64,000 nucleotides of DNA from NCBI GenBank assembly GCA_942491575.1, contig CALOBT010000025.1, positions 1,364,001-1,428,000 on the forward strand. The letters run 5' to 3'. Each line of letters begins with the position of its first letter. Within the stretch, counting starts at the first letter, position 1. Of the stretch, positions 44,719 to 53,559 are shown piece by piece. Made by a program: the position numbers and the translations under genes. The stretch comes from CAZHNW01 sp942491575 (GTDB lineage: Bacteria > Spirochaetota > UBA4802 > UBA5550). The notes beneath the pieces were generated by a model. That model did no database searches. It was not told where the DNA came from and saw only the letters and a program-made list of their open reading frames with translations.

Positions 44719-45333
44719 ATGGCAAAAGAAAAAACAGTACGTACACCTGTACAAGATCGGGGAATTGAGACGAGGCAAAAGATTATCAATGCTGCCCGTA
44801 AACTCTTCGCAGAAAAGGGATATTTTAAAACAAATTCAAAGGAGATAGCAAAGGAAGCCGGTGTCTCCACCGGTTCTTTCTATATGTATTTCAAGGACAA
44901 GAAGCCCCTGTTCATTGATATTTTTCACTCCTACTACCGGGAGATAACTAACGAAGTACTCAAAGGCAACTTCGAAGAAATGCTGCAGGATAAAGACAGG
45001 AAAGTAGCCATCCAAAAATTGGTCTTCCTCCTTTACAAAGCGCATACCATCGATCCCGCCTTTCACCGTGAAGCGGTATCCATGATTTATAGTGATCCTG
45101 AGGTGCAGGAAATAAACAGGATTGAGGAGGAAAATGTTATCACCCTCCTGAAAGGATTTCTAAGCCTGTTTGAAAATAAACTTTCCGTAACGGACATTGA
45201 AGCCTCTGCCCGCATTATTCATAGGGCTGCTGAAGAGGTAATCCATTCGATCAAAATTTTCGGTTCCCCTATAAAGGAAGAAAGAATGCTAAATGAACTG
45301 GTTGATATGATCTACCGGTATCTCTTCTGCTAA
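44719..45333 (+). CDS. TetR/AcrR-family transcriptional regulator
   Basis: 204 aa, a usual length. The N-terminal HTH is ETRQKIINAARKLFAEKGYF, then SKEIAKEAGVSTGSFYMYFK, with the KDKKPLF turn. The C-terminal ligand domain (70-204) is helical with no recognisable ligand signature. AGAGGGG lies 15 nt before the ATG. It is divergent from the CPBP protease gene across a region with two similar dyads, so autoregulation and control of the CPBP/MBL pair are expected. Confidence 0.92.
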   Translation: MAKEKTVRTPVQDRGIETRQKIINAARKLFAEKGYFKTNSKEIAKEAGVSTGSFYMYFKDKKPLFIDIFHSYYREITNEVLKGNFEEMLQDKDRKVAIQKLVFLLYKAHTIDPAFHREAVSMIYSDPEVQEINRIEEENVITLLKGFLSLFENKLSVTDIEASARIIHRAAEEVIHSIKIFGSPIKEERMLNELVDMIYRYLFC

Positions 45334-45419
45334 GTAGTAAAAATACGGAGAAAATAATCCAAAAATAAGACGGAATGTACTCTCTCCGAATATCTTTACC
45401 TTTTAAATTCTCTCCCTTT

Positions 45420-46361
45420 TCAACTCAGTTCCTTCGGCTTCAGGATTTTAATTTTATTCCGCTTTAGAAACTCGGGGAAATTATACAGTTGCGTGCCCCC
45501 CGCCGTCATTGTGACTGCCTGTGTGGGACAGTTATTGAAGCAGCCGAAACAGAATACACACTTGTCCCGCTTTACCTCGGCAAAATCAGGACTGATGGCA
45601 CCGACGGGACATACCTTTTCACAGGTGCCGCAATTTATGCATTTTTCCTTGTCAATCTTATGGTTCCGGTAATAAAGCTTTGTTGCACCTGCAACGGGGA
45701 ACCACGTCAGCATTTCCCTTGCGTCGGCCTTTCCGCTTACCGCAACTTTTTTATCATTTCTGATATTTGCCAGGCACTGAAGGCCAAACTTCCTCACCCT
45801 GTCATAGGTTTTATCATTGGGAAGATGCCGATGGCCGATTGTTCCCCCGGTATCCCATTTGGGAGGGGGAAAGCTGCTCATATTCATGAAGTAATCGATG
45901 CCTACGGGGACCCCTCCCCTCTCTGCCAGGAGTTCCAGCATATTATTTGCCGCATTATGCTGATTCCCTTCCGGGCCGCCGAAGGAGACAAATGAGGATA
46001 CTGCGGTTCCTGGTATCTTCGGTATTTTCTTCAGCCACTCAAGAACATTTACCGGTGCATCATAGTAATAAACCGGGGTTCCCACCATTATGAGATCATA
46101 GCCGGAAAGGGCAGCAGGATCGACTGTACGGTATTCTTTTACGTCCGCCTTCAGGCCTTCCTTTTCCCATATCTTTGCGATTAGACGGGCATACATTTTT
46201 GTATGTCCAGTCTGGCTGTAATAAATTGCCAGAGCGGTTTTTGGTGTTTTTGTTTTCAGAGGTATCATTTCGTCTTTCACATCCTTTGATGAACAGCCGG
46301 GTATCGCCAGTGATGCGGCTATTACGGCACTTTTTTTTATAAATTCTTTTCTTGTTTCCAT
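45420..46361 (-). CDS. Exported flavodoxin/ferredoxin fusion (EFR1-like)
   Basis: 313 aa. The N-terminus METRKEFIKKSAVIAASLAI, then PGCSSKD looks like an export signal ending in a lipobox (AIPGC), so this may be a lipoprotein; the RR of a Tat signal is replaced by RK. Residues 38-190 form a flavodoxin-like domain (AIYYSQTGHTKMYARLIAKI is the FMN phosphate loop; MVGTPVYYYDAP the second FMN loop). Residues 240-290 carry two 4Fe-4S motifs (CINCGTCEKVC; CVFCFGCFNNC). It is the last gene of a probable TetR-controlled unit with the aldo-keto reductase and MBL genes. Confidence 0.85.
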   Translation of the reverse strand: METRKEFIKKSAVIAASLAIPGCSSKDVKDEMIPLKTKTPKTALAIYYSQTGHTKMYARLIAKIWEKEGLKADVKEYRTVDPAALSGYDLIMVGTPVYYYDAPVNVLEWLKKIPKIPGTAVSSFVSFGGPEGNQHNAANNMLELLAERGGVPVGIDYFMNMSSFPPPKWDTGGTIGHRHLPNDKTYDRVRKFGLQCLANIRNDKKVAVSGKADAREMLTWFPVAGATKLYYRNHKIDKEKCINCGTCEKVCPVGAISPDFAEVKRDKCVFCFGCFNNCPTQAVTMTAGGTQLYNFPEFLKRNKIKILKPKELS

Positions 46362-46409
46362 ATTTTAATTCTTCCCCCTTCAGATTTATGTTTATTATCA
46401 TACAGAATT

Positions 46410-47627
46410 TTAATCCTTCAGGCGCCTCTCCGCGGTCTGGACCATGAATTTTTTTACGAGCCAGAAATATACTCCCTTCAGGGGGCCTTCAAATTCCTTT
46501 GCGACATTTTTCAGTTCTTCCTGAATCGATATCTCCTGGGGGCATGCCTTCTCACAGAGACCGCATTCCTTACACTGGGAGGCATAGGAGGTAGTTCCCT
46601 GAACGGTTACTCCTCCCATGGTACCGACATACATTATTCTGGACATGATGGCCTTGCCCCACATGTGGCGGTTATTATACTCTTCAAAACATCCCGGAAT
46701 ATTTACCCCATGCGGGCAGGGCATACAGTAGGCGCACCCGGTACACCCCACCTTCATAAGCTCACGAAACTTCGCCTCAACGCGGTCCACCAGTTCAAGT
46801 TCATGTTGTTCAAGGGATGAGGGTAGCGCCTCCGAGGCAATGCGAATATTTTCCTCAATATGGGCCTCGTCGTTCATTCCGGACAAAATGGTAATGACCT
46901 CAGGGCGGTTCCATATCCAGCGGAGGGACCATTCCACGGCGGATCTTTTCACCGTGGCCTCCTCCATTATCTTCTGAATTGCCGGTGGCATTTCCCCTGC
47001 CAGGTTCCCCCCCCGCAGTGGTTCCATAACGATCACCCCGAGTCCCTTCGAGGCGGCGTAGTCGAGTCCCGCGGTTCCCGCCTGGTTTTCCTGGTCGAGA
47101 TAATTGTACTGTATCTGGCAAAAATCCCAGTCATAGCCGTCGACGATTACATTGAAGTCATTTTTCTGTCCATGGAACGAAAATCCCGCGTTGATTATTT
47201 TTCCGTTTTGTTTTGCTTCATCAAGAAACTCAAGGACATTACGTTCCAGGGCCTTCTGCCAGCTTTCCCCGTTAAGATTATGTATCAGGTAATAATCAAT
47301 GAAATCCGTTTGCAGATTTTTCAGCTGTGCCTCGAGGAGAAGATGCATTTCTTCCTTCGTCTTTGTTTTCCAGTGGGGAAGTTTTGTCGCCAGCTTCACC
47401 TTCTCACGATAGCCGTCCCCCAGGGCCTTTCCGAGGAAGGGTTCACTTGCCCCCATATGATAGGGCACCGCGGTATCAATATAATTCACACCGCCATCGA
47501 TTGCACTGCGTATCTGGGCAGTTGAACGTTTTTCATCGATACGGTTCCCCTTCTGGGGAAGCCGCATGGCCCCAAATCCAAGAATCGAGATCTCATCTCC
47601 GTTTTTAGGCATTTTCCTGTAGAGCAT
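46410..47627 (-). CDS. Aldo/keto reductase with C-terminal ferredoxin-like domain
   Basis: 405 aa. Residues 1-290 form an aldo/keto-reductase barrel (ILGFGAMRLPQKGN, YIDTAVPYHMGASEPFLGKA, DYYLIHNL), with the catalytic Asp and Tyr in DTAVPYH. The C-terminal part has two cysteine clusters: GCTGCAYCMPCPHGVNIP and CKECGLCEKACPQ. The second fits a single 4Fe-4S cluster and the first is the incomplete cluster usual in this subfamily. The enzyme probably passes electrons to the adjacent flavodoxin/ferredoxin protein. A hairpin (47693-47710) separates it from the upstream MBL gene. Confidence 0.9.
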   Translation of the reverse strand: MLYRKMPKNGDEISILGFGAMRLPQKGNRIDEKRSTAQIRSAIDGGVNYIDTAVPYHMGASEPFLGKALGDGYREKVKLATKLPHWKTKTKEEMHLLLEAQLKNLQTDFIDYYLIHNLNGESWQKALERNVLEFLDEAKQNGKIINAGFSFHGQKNDFNVIVDGYDWDFCQIQYNYLDQENQAGTAGLDYAASKGLGVIVMEPLRGGNLAGEMPPAIQKIMEEATVKRSAVEWSLRWIWNRPEVITILSGMNDEAHIEENIRIASEALPSSLEQHELELVDRVEAKFRELMKVGCTGCAYCMPCPHGVNIPGCFEEYNNRHMWGKAIMSRIMYVGTMGGVTVQGTTSYASQCKECGLCEKACPQEISIQEELKNVAKEFEGPLKGVYFWLVKKFMVQTAERRLKD

Positions 47628-47692
47628 TTAAATATCCCTTTTTTCTTTATTGTTTTTATCTGATGATTTTTTATAAAATTTCACATACCAGG

Positions 47693-47710
47693 CCCGGGTT
47701 GAAACCCGGG
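47693..47710. repeat. Short GC-rich hairpin between MBL and aldo/keto reductase genes
   Basis: CCCGGGT-TGAA-ACCCGGG, a 7-bp stem with a 4-nt loop, lies 7 nt after the stop of the MBL gene. On the minus strand no T-run follows, so it may protect or attenuate the upstream mRNA rather than terminate it. Confidence 0.7.
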
Positions 47711-47716
47711 GCTATA

Positions 47717-48943
47717 TCATTCTTCACTGAGGGCAACGGTTGCGGGAACTGTTTTTCCACCTGCGACCTGTTTCTTTATCTTTAAAATATCCGGCCACCA
47801 CCGGGCTACGGGTACCGCATCCCCATATTTCCAGGTCTGTCCTATACGCGGCGTCGCCACGGTAACCCTGTTTTTTGCAGCGGCTTTTAGTATACGCTCC
47901 ACAGGTTCAGTCCAGTCATGGATGGACAGGTTATAGGCACCCCAGTGTATCGGGATCAGTATCTTTCCGCGCACATCCAGATGGGCCTGCAAGGTTTGTT
48001 CCGGGAGCATATGTACACGCTCCCAGTTTTTATTATACTGACCATTCTCCATAAGGGTCACATCGAAGGGGCCGTATTTTTCACCGATTTTTTTAAAGGA
48101 AGGATTATAACCTGAATCCCCGCTGAAGAATACGCGGTGCTTCCTGCCAATGATGACCCATGATGCCCAGAGTGTATCGTTGCCGTTAAAAAATTTCCGT
48201 CCGGAAAAATGCTGTGCAGGGGCTGCGGCAATTCTTAATCCCTTTGCAGTTACGGTCTCCCGCCACCAGTCAAGCTCTGAAATATTCTCTTCAGGAACAC
48301 CCCATTTTTCAAGATAGGCCCCCACTCCCAGGGGGACAATAAAATGCTTCACCTTCTTTTTAATCGTTTGTATCATATCATAATCGAGGTGGTCATAATG
48401 GTCATGGGAAATAATTACCAGGTCAATTTCAGGCAACTTTGAAGGATCAAGGGGAAGATTCCTGTGATAACGCTTTGGCCCCATGAAGGAAACCGGCGAG
48501 GGACGTTTCCCCAGCATCGGATCGGTGAGAATCAGGTTGCCTTCCATTTCAATAATTGTAAATGAATGCCCCAGCCAGGTAACCTTCAGTTCATCTCCTC
48601 CACCCCCCGTGAGGGCCTTCGGATCAACCCTGACAACCTCCAGAGGTTTTTTCGGAACCCGCTGCTGGCCCCCGAAGAAAAGTTCTTTTAATGTTTCCCA
48701 TGTGGAACCCGTCATGGTTGAGCTGTTCCCGTCGAGGTTGGCAAACTTTTTATTTTTGAAATTTGCAGATTTTTCTATATTCATCTTCCGGTCTCCTTCA
48801 TAATCCTTCCTGCTCATTGAACTGCAAGCTGCGGAAAGTGTAACTCCCACAAGGGCCGTGACGGCAAGGGCCATCGATATCTTTCTGCCGCGGCTCCTTC
48901 TTATTTTCTTTAAACTTCCTTCACCTATATCTTTCTCTTTCAT
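47717..48943 (-). CDS. MBL-fold lipoprotein hydrolase (UlaG/NAPE-PLD-like)
   Basis: 408 aa. A lipoprotein signal (ISMALAVTALVGVTLSAACS) ends in LSAAC after an unusually long basic N-terminus. The MBL core includes VTWLGHSF, the metal motif SHDHYDHLDYD, FSGDSGY and IPIHWGAYN. These features match the UlaG/NAPE-PLD branch, which acts on phosphodiesters or lactones; the true substrate is unknown. It is the first gene after the TetR gene, with a palindrome matching the TetR operator upstream, and probably heads an operon with the aldo-keto reductase and flavodoxin genes. Confidence 0.88.
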   Translation of the reverse strand: MKEKDIGEGSLKKIRRSRGRKISMALAVTALVGVTLSAACSSMSRKDYEGDRKMNIEKSANFKNKKFANLDGNSSTMTGSTWETLKELFFGGQQRVPKKPLEVVRVDPKALTGGGGDELKVTWLGHSFTIIEMEGNLILTDPMLGKRPSPVSFMGPKRYHRNLPLDPSKLPEIDLVIISHDHYDHLDYDMIQTIKKKVKHFIVPLGVGAYLEKWGVPEENISELDWWRETVTAKGLRIAAAPAQHFSGRKFFNGNDTLWASWVIIGRKHRVFFSGDSGYNPSFKKIGEKYGPFDVTLMENGQYNKNWERVHMLPEQTLQAHLDVRGKILIPIHWGAYNLSIHDWTEPVERILKAAAKNRVTVATPRIGQTWKYGDAVPVARWWPDILKIKKQVAGGKTVPATVALSEE

Positions 48944-49021
48944 TCGTCTTCTCCTTATGCGGATCCCTGCATATGCCGACGGTGTATGTTGTGTGGATTT
49001 ACTCTCTTTTTACTTCCTTTA

Positions 49022-49049
49022 AATATAATCCTTTAAAAATCCTGTTCAA
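49022..49049 (-). promoter_or_regulatory. Predicted promoter of the MBL/aldo-keto/flavodoxin operon
   Basis: On the minus strand TTGAAC (complement of 49044-49049) and TATATT (complement of 49022-49027) are 16 bp apart. The palindrome at 49081-49099 lies about 30 bp upstream. Confidence 0.6.
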
Positions 49050-49080
49050 GAATTAGTCCCCGCCGGAACCGATGTTCTTT

Positions 49081-49099
49081 TCTGGACTCCCAGTCCAGA
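49081..49099. promoter_or_regulatory. TetR-type operator palindrome (copy 1)
   Basis: TCTGGACT-CCC-AGTCCAGA, a perfect 8-bp dyad with a 3-nt spacer, lies between the tetR stop and the MBL start. It shares the core GGACTnCCAGTCC with copy 2 at 49774-49792. Confidence 0.85.
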
Positions 49100-49114
49100 G
49101 AAAGTTAAAAAAAT

Positions 49115-49741
49115 TTATACCTTTATGCCCTCACGATAAATCTCAGTGTGGGTCATAATGGCCCTTCGGATAACGTGGCGATCCTCTTCTTCCTCCGCAA
49201 AGATATAAAGACTTACTATTCCAATTACCGAGGCGTAGTAGAGCATTAAAAATTCTTCAGTATTTATTTCACGAATCAGTCCCCGCTTCATACTGTTCTT
49301 CAGCAGGGCATCGAGGGTTTTGGTCGATTCAACGAAAAGACCCTCCTTCTCTTCCATTATTTTCGGAGGAATCTTGGAATGAATCATTCCCTTGGTGCTG
49401 AAATGAGAAAGGGCCTTGAAGTAATCGGTATACTCATCAAAAAAACGGAAAATAACCTCGCCGAGTTTCATAAATTCCGTGTCGAAATCCTCACCCTCGG
49501 GATCGATGAGTAAACTCAGGTCTAACAGTATCTTCAGGGCATCGATATAGATGTGGGAGTAGATCTCCTCCTTGCTTTCAAAGAGGCCGTAGATGGCACT
49601 CCGTCCGTATTCCACGGCGTCGCAGATATCCTGTATCGTCACCTGATCAAATCCCTTTTCAAAAAAAAGGTCGCGGCTCGCCTTCAGGATCAATTCCTTT
49701 CTTTCTTCCAGTTCCCGCTGTCGTCGGTCAAGTGGCCCCAT
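49115..49741 (-). CDS. TetR/AcrR-family transcriptional regulator
   Basis: 208 aa. The N-terminal HTH includes LILKASRDLFFEKGFDQVTI, then QDICDAVEYGRSAIYGLFES and KEEIY. The C-terminal domain is helical with a large acidic segment (IFAEEEEDRHVIRR). GGAGAG precedes the ATG. Its gene is flanked by two near-identical palindromes, one in its own leader and one before the next gene of the same direction, so it should repress itself and the downstream MBL/aldo-keto/flavodoxin unit. The inducer is unknown. Confidence 0.92.
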   Translation of the reverse strand: MGPLDRRQRELEERKELILKASRDLFFEKGFDQVTIQDICDAVEYGRSAIYGLFESKEEIYSHIYIDALKILLDLSLLIDPEGEDFDTEFMKLGEVIFRFFDEYTDYFKALSHFSTKGMIHSKIPPKIMEEKEGLFVESTKTLDALLKNSMKRGLIREINTEEFLMLYYASVIGIVSLYIFAEEEEDRHVIRRAIMTHTEIYREGIKV

Positions 49742-49773
49742 CTCTCTCCTGTTCCTGTAAAATTTTGATAGAT

Positions 49774-49792
49774 TTTGGACTACCAGTCCAAA
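49774..49792. promoter_or_regulatory. TetR-type operator palindrome (copy 2)
   Basis: TTTGGACT-ACC-AGTCCAAA, a perfect 8-bp dyad, lies in the tetR leader, just downstream of the predicted start of transcription. It matches copy 1 in core sequence and spacing. Confidence 0.85.
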
Positions 49793-49807
49793 TCAGTCTA
49801 TGAGTTT

Positions 49808-49836
49808 AAAATAACAGGAAAAATAAGGATCGTCAA
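49808..49836 (-). promoter_or_regulatory. Sigma70-type promoter of the second tetR gene
   Basis: On the minus strand TTGACG (complement of 49831-49836) and TATTTT (complement of 49808-49813) are 17 bp apart. The operator at 49774 would block elongation from this promoter. Confidence 0.65.
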
Positions 49837-49949
49837 GATTATCATGAAAAAAATTTACCAATCAGAGAAAAAATACAGGTTTTACCTGCCTCCTTCCCTC
49901 TTTTCTGGGAATGGGGGAAGGAAACAGGCCCTAACCTGCCCCTTCGAGG

Positions 49950-50144
49950 TTACTCCTCTTCTTCCGTGTACTCCTTGACTACATGGCGGATTCCCATGTA
50001 GTAACTCCCTGCAGTTGCCAGTAAAAGAACCGCGAAGCCACCCATGAGCATGGTATCGTGAAAATGAGGCTTAAGAAGAAAGGAAGAAATAACTATTGTG
50101 GGGACCAAAAGCATAATAAGTGGAAGAAAAAATGAAAACTTCAT
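49950..50144 (-). CDS. Small two-span membrane protein
   Basis: 64 aa with two hydrophobic segments (FFLPLIMLLVPTIVISSFLL; MGGFAVLLLATAGSYYMGI) and an acidic C-terminus (KEYTEEEE). AAGGAGG lies 5 nt before the ATG, strong support for expression. No family is recognised. An imperfect dyad (50162-50177) lies just upstream of its ribosome-binding site. Confidence 0.78.
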   Translation of the reverse strand: MKFSFFLPLIMLLVPTIVISSFLLKPHFHDTMLMGGFAVLLLATAGSYYMGIRHVVKEYTEEEE

Positions 50145-50161
50145 AAAACCCTCCTTGTTTT

Positions 50162-50177
50162 AACCGTCTGGTCGGTT
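50162..50177. promoter_or_regulatory. TetR-like dyad AACCG...CGGTT
   Basis: AACCGTCTGGTCGGTT is an imperfect 16-bp dyad (6 of 8 bases pair), similar in form to operators of many TetR-family regulators. It lies in the leader of the 64-aa membrane protein gene. The core differs from the operators of both TetR proteins encoded in this window. Confidence 0.5.
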
Positions 50178-50349
50178 TTTAAACTACAGTGACAAATTGT
50201 CAAGAATTAATCTATAATATAGTATATTATTCGTTAATGTCGTTAACTGTTCCATTTGGACAATTTTCTTATAGACAACTTATTAAAATTTTTACATTAT
50301 CTTGACTTTGTCTGTTATATGTTATAGAAACGGGATAAGGTACCGGTCA

Positions 50350-50715
50350 ATGAAAGACTTCAGCAAAGAACCTGAAAACCATAAAGCATTTACAGAAAAA
50401 ATGAATCTGGAATATAACCGATTTGCCCGTATCTATGACTGGGCAGTGAAGGCATTTTCCGGATACCCCGATGAAATACTGGCATTGCGGGAACTGAAGC
50501 GTGTCATAAACCCCCGGGGAAAGTTGATCCCGATTGATTTTGTAATTCCCGAAAATAAAAATTTTGCAGGGAACCTGTTAGAGAGAATAATGGCCGCAGC
50601 GGGGGATATCATAAGGGACCTGCCTGCACTTTTCAGGAAAGAGGGTTTTGTTTTTAATAAAAAGAAAATTGGCGGTTTCGGCAGTGTGGAACTTTACATT
50701 GCAGAGAAACAATGA
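50350..50715 (+). pseudogene. Class I SAM methyltransferase with internal deletion of the SAM-binding core
   Basis: The frame is intact (121 aa; ATG at 50350 with AAGG upstream), but the protein joins a typical methyltransferase N-terminus (FTEKMNLEYNRFARIYDWAV) directly to the family's C-terminal half (AFSGYPDEILALRELKRVI, then PIDFVIPEN, AGDIIRDLPALF and FGSVELYIAEKQ). In full-length relatives known to me about 80-90 aa carrying the GxGxG SAM-binding motif lie between these. The deletion is in frame and the ends are conserved. It cannot bind SAM in the usual way; it is either a recent deletion remnant or a repurposed fragment. Confidence 0.8.
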
Positions 50716-50800
50716 AAATAATTGATTAATATTCTGAAAAGCTGTAAACTTTATCAAATATAGAAATCATGAACACCACTGTAAAAACCGGAGGCTATCG

Positions 50801-52360
50801 GTGCTGAAAAAATTAAGGAAAGCAGTACTTTACAAATACAAAGATGCTTCATTTGAGAAAAAAAATCTCGCCACGGCACTTCTCTATTTTTCAATAATTC
50901 TTGTTCTCATGATATCATTCCTTTTCGTGGCAATTCTTGCCTTCAATCCCTCTGCGTTTCTTACTGCGGGGCCGGTAATTATCACCCTCTTTCTTTTCAC
51001 CGCCCTTACAATCCTGGTTTTGCGGTCCGGGAGATATAACATTGCCGCCAATATCCTAATTTCCATAATATTTTTCGCCCTTATCGCAGCCCTCTACGGA
51101 AAGGCCCTGAAACAGCCCCATATGGTTTTCTCATCGAACATATATTTTATGCTCGCGGCAATTATACTGGCTACACTCTTCTGTCATCGATATGTTGTTA
51201 TTACCTGGACAGCTCTTTCAATCATCAATATCGTGATTCTGTTTTTTATAATAAAGGATAATCTTAATCCCGGAAACCTGGAGGCGGCAAAAATCGGCAT
51301 GATCTATTCTTCCACAGCTACCGTTCTCGCCGTGGCTGTCACCCTGCTTATTCATAGAATCTTTACAACAGCCCAGCACCGCCTGAGAGAGGAGCTGAAA
51401 AAAAACTCCGAGCAGTATGAAATCATCCAGCGCCTTTTTCATTCAGCACAGAATACATCTAAAGACCTGTCCCAGCTTTCACACAGCCTTGCGGATACCT
51501 CGGGAACTTTTCTCGAGTCATCTCAAAACCAGGCCGCTTCCCTAGAAGAGATAACCTCCTCCATAGAAGAGATTACCGCCGGCATGGAAAGTATGGCGGG
51601 TTCATCCGTTGACCAGATGAATACAATGGAGAATCTTATCGGTGAAATTGAGAACATGTCCCGGATAACCGGAGATGTGGGAAGCATCACACAGGAGACT
51701 CTTGATGTAACCAACGACATTGCCACCCAGGCATCCACGGGAGAGGCGTCACTGAAAAAAATGAATGCGAGCCTCAGCAAGATTGTGGAAAGTTCGCAGG
51801 ACATTACAAACATTATAGGAATAATCAACGATATCTCCGACCAGATAAACCTTCTCTCCCTCAATGCATCCATTGAGGCTGCCCGTGCCGGCGATGCAGG
51901 AAGAGGATTTGCCGTTGTTGCCGATGAGGTTTCCAAACTGGCGGAGCAGACCGCAAGCAGTATCAAAGAAATAGACCAGCTCATCAATATAAACAATGAA
52001 GAAATAAGCAGCGGAATGTCAAATGTCATGGAGGTCATCGAAACCATCAGTGGCGTAATGGAGGGCATTGAGTCCATCGCTGAAATGATGGATAAAACAA
52101 CGGAGTATGTGGCGACACAAATTTCCGTTAATTCTAATGTCAACAATGAAGTAGACAATACAAGAATAAAATCCCAGGGGATCAGCACTTCCATCGAAGA
52201 ACAGAAGGATGCCTTCAATGAAATAATGAAGGGCATATCAGAAATAAACGAAGCAAACCAGATGACCGTCTCCGAATCTGAAAAAATATCCGGGGATTCA
52301 AAAAAAATCACAAAACTGGCGGACGATCTCGAGTCTACCATCAGTCTCATCGAAGAATAA
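50801..52360 (+). CDS. Methyl-accepting chemotaxis protein (multi-span N-terminus)
   Basis: 519 aa. About six hydrophobic segments in residues 25-185 form a membrane domain without a periplasmic sensor domain (LLYFSIILVLMISFLFVAIL, then LFLFTALTILVLRSG). The cytoplasmic signalling domain (200-515) has the hairpin tip DISDQINLLSLNASIEAARA, then GDAGRGFAVVADEVSKLAEQ. It should feed signals to CheA/CheW. GGAGG precedes the GTG start. It is followed 24 nt later by the CoA-transferase gene. Confidence 0.93.
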   Translation: MLKKLRKAVLYKYKDASFEKKNLATALLYFSIILVLMISFLFVAILAFNPSAFLTAGPVIITLFLFTALTILVLRSGRYNIAANILISIIFFALIAALYGKALKQPHMVFSSNIYFMLAAIILATLFCHRYVVITWTALSIINIVILFFIIKDNLNPGNLEAAKIGMIYSSTATVLAVAVTLLIHRIFTTAQHRLREELKKNSEQYEIIQRLFHSAQNTSKDLSQLSHSLADTSGTFLESSQNQAASLEEITSSIEEITAGMESMAGSSVDQMNTMENLIGEIENMSRITGDVGSITQETLDVTNDIATQASTGEASLKKMNASLSKIVESSQDITNIIGIINDISDQINLLSLNASIEAARAGDAGRGFAVVADEVSKLAEQTASSIKEIDQLININNEEISSGMSNVMEVIETISGVMEGIESIAEMMDKTTEYVATQISVNSNVNNEVDNTRIKSQGISTSIEEQKDAFNEIMKGISEINEANQMTVSESEKISGDSKKITKLADDLESTISLIEE

Positions 52361-52384
52361 ATCAAGCGGTGGTCCAGCATTATC

Positions 52385-53548
52385 ATGGGAGGCCCACTGG
52401 AAAATCTGAAAATTCTCGACTTCACCGGGCTCCTCCCCGGTCCCTACGGCACCATGATTCTTGCCGACATGGGAGCGGATATTATCAAGGTGGAAAATCC
52501 CCGCAATCCCGACCTGATGCGTTTTGTCCCGCCACTGGCTGATGGGGTTTCCGCTGTATACAGCCACATCAACAGGGGCAAACGCTCTCTGGCACTGGAC
52601 CTTAAAACAGGGAAATCAATTGAAATAATTTATGACCTGATTGCGGAATATGATATCATCGTTGAACAGTTTCGTCCCGGTGTTATGAAAAAACTCGGCC
52701 TCGACTTTGAAAAACTGAAAAATATCAAAACCGATATTATCTACTGCTCCCTCACAGGGTACGGACAGACGGGCAGTTATGCGAAACGATCAGGCCATGA
52801 CATTAACTACATGGCCCTTTCCGGCCTGGATTCATTTTCCGGGAAGGAAGACACGGGCCCTTCACTTTCCGGACTCCAGGTGGCCGACATCGCCGGGGGT
52901 TCTAAAAATCTGGTAATTGCAGTTCTGGCTGCATACATCAAAAGGCTCAACACCGGCAAAGGGGACTATATTGATATCTCAATTACAGACAGCGCCTTTG
53001 CCCTGTCGGCCTTTTCATCAGCTGCCTTTCTAAATGACATGCGGGAACCGGCACGGGGAGGAGAAATGCTCAACGGGGGCTGCATCTATGATTACTACCG
53101 TACAAGTGATGACCGCTATCTCGCAGTGGGACCCATCGAGCCACAGTTTTTCACCGCCTTCTGTACAGCCTTAGAAAGAGAAGATCTCGCCGTGGAAGGT
53201 ATCGGCTGCAAAAAAAATAAAAAAATAATCGCGGAAATAATTGCAGGCAAATCCCTCGCCAGCTGGGAGGCCATTTTCAACATGACAGATGCCTGCGTCG
53301 AACCGGTGCGCAATCTCTCTGAAGCTACAGGCACGCCTCCCATCTCTGAGCGGGACATGATTATTACAGTCTCTTCTCATCGTGGACACCAACTGTCACA
53401 GACGGGAAATCCGATTAAGTTTGCATCAGGACATTACCATGCAAAAACTGCCGGCACCCCCGCGGGATTTCACAATGATGAAATATTAAGAAATCTCGGC
53501 TACCCTGAAGAGAAACTGGACCTCTTAAAAAATGAAAAACTTATTTAG
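52385..53548 (+). CDS. CaiB/BaiF (family III) CoA transferase
   Basis: 387 aa. The family III start LKILDFTGLLPGPYGTMILA, then DMGADIIKVENP, is clear. The catalytic Asp region is seen as GHDINYMALSGL, and the CoA-binding segments are ALDLKTGKS and GDYIDISITDSA. The nearest types are alpha-methylacyl-CoA racemase and other family III transferases; the substrate is unknown. No acyl-CoA metabolism genes are adjacent. It lies 24 nt after a chemotaxis receptor gene, with a weak ribosome-binding site, so co-transcription is possible. Confidence 0.9.
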   Translation: MGGPLENLKILDFTGLLPGPYGTMILADMGADIIKVENPRNPDLMRFVPPLADGVSAVYSHINRGKRSLALDLKTGKSIEIIYDLIAEYDIIVEQFRPGVMKKLGLDFEKLKNIKTDIIYCSLTGYGQTGSYAKRSGHDINYMALSGLDSFSGKEDTGPSLSGLQVADIAGGSKNLVIAVLAAYIKRLNTGKGDYIDISITDSAFALSAFSSAAFLNDMREPARGGEMLNGGCIYDYYRTSDDRYLAVGPIEPQFFTAFCTALEREDLAVEGIGCKKNKKIIAEIIAGKSLASWEAIFNMTDACVEPVRNLSEATGTPPISERDMIITVSSHRGHQLSQTGNPIKFASGHYHAKTAGTPAGFHNDEILRNLGYPEEKLDLLKNEKLI

Positions 53549-53559
53549 TCGTTATATTC

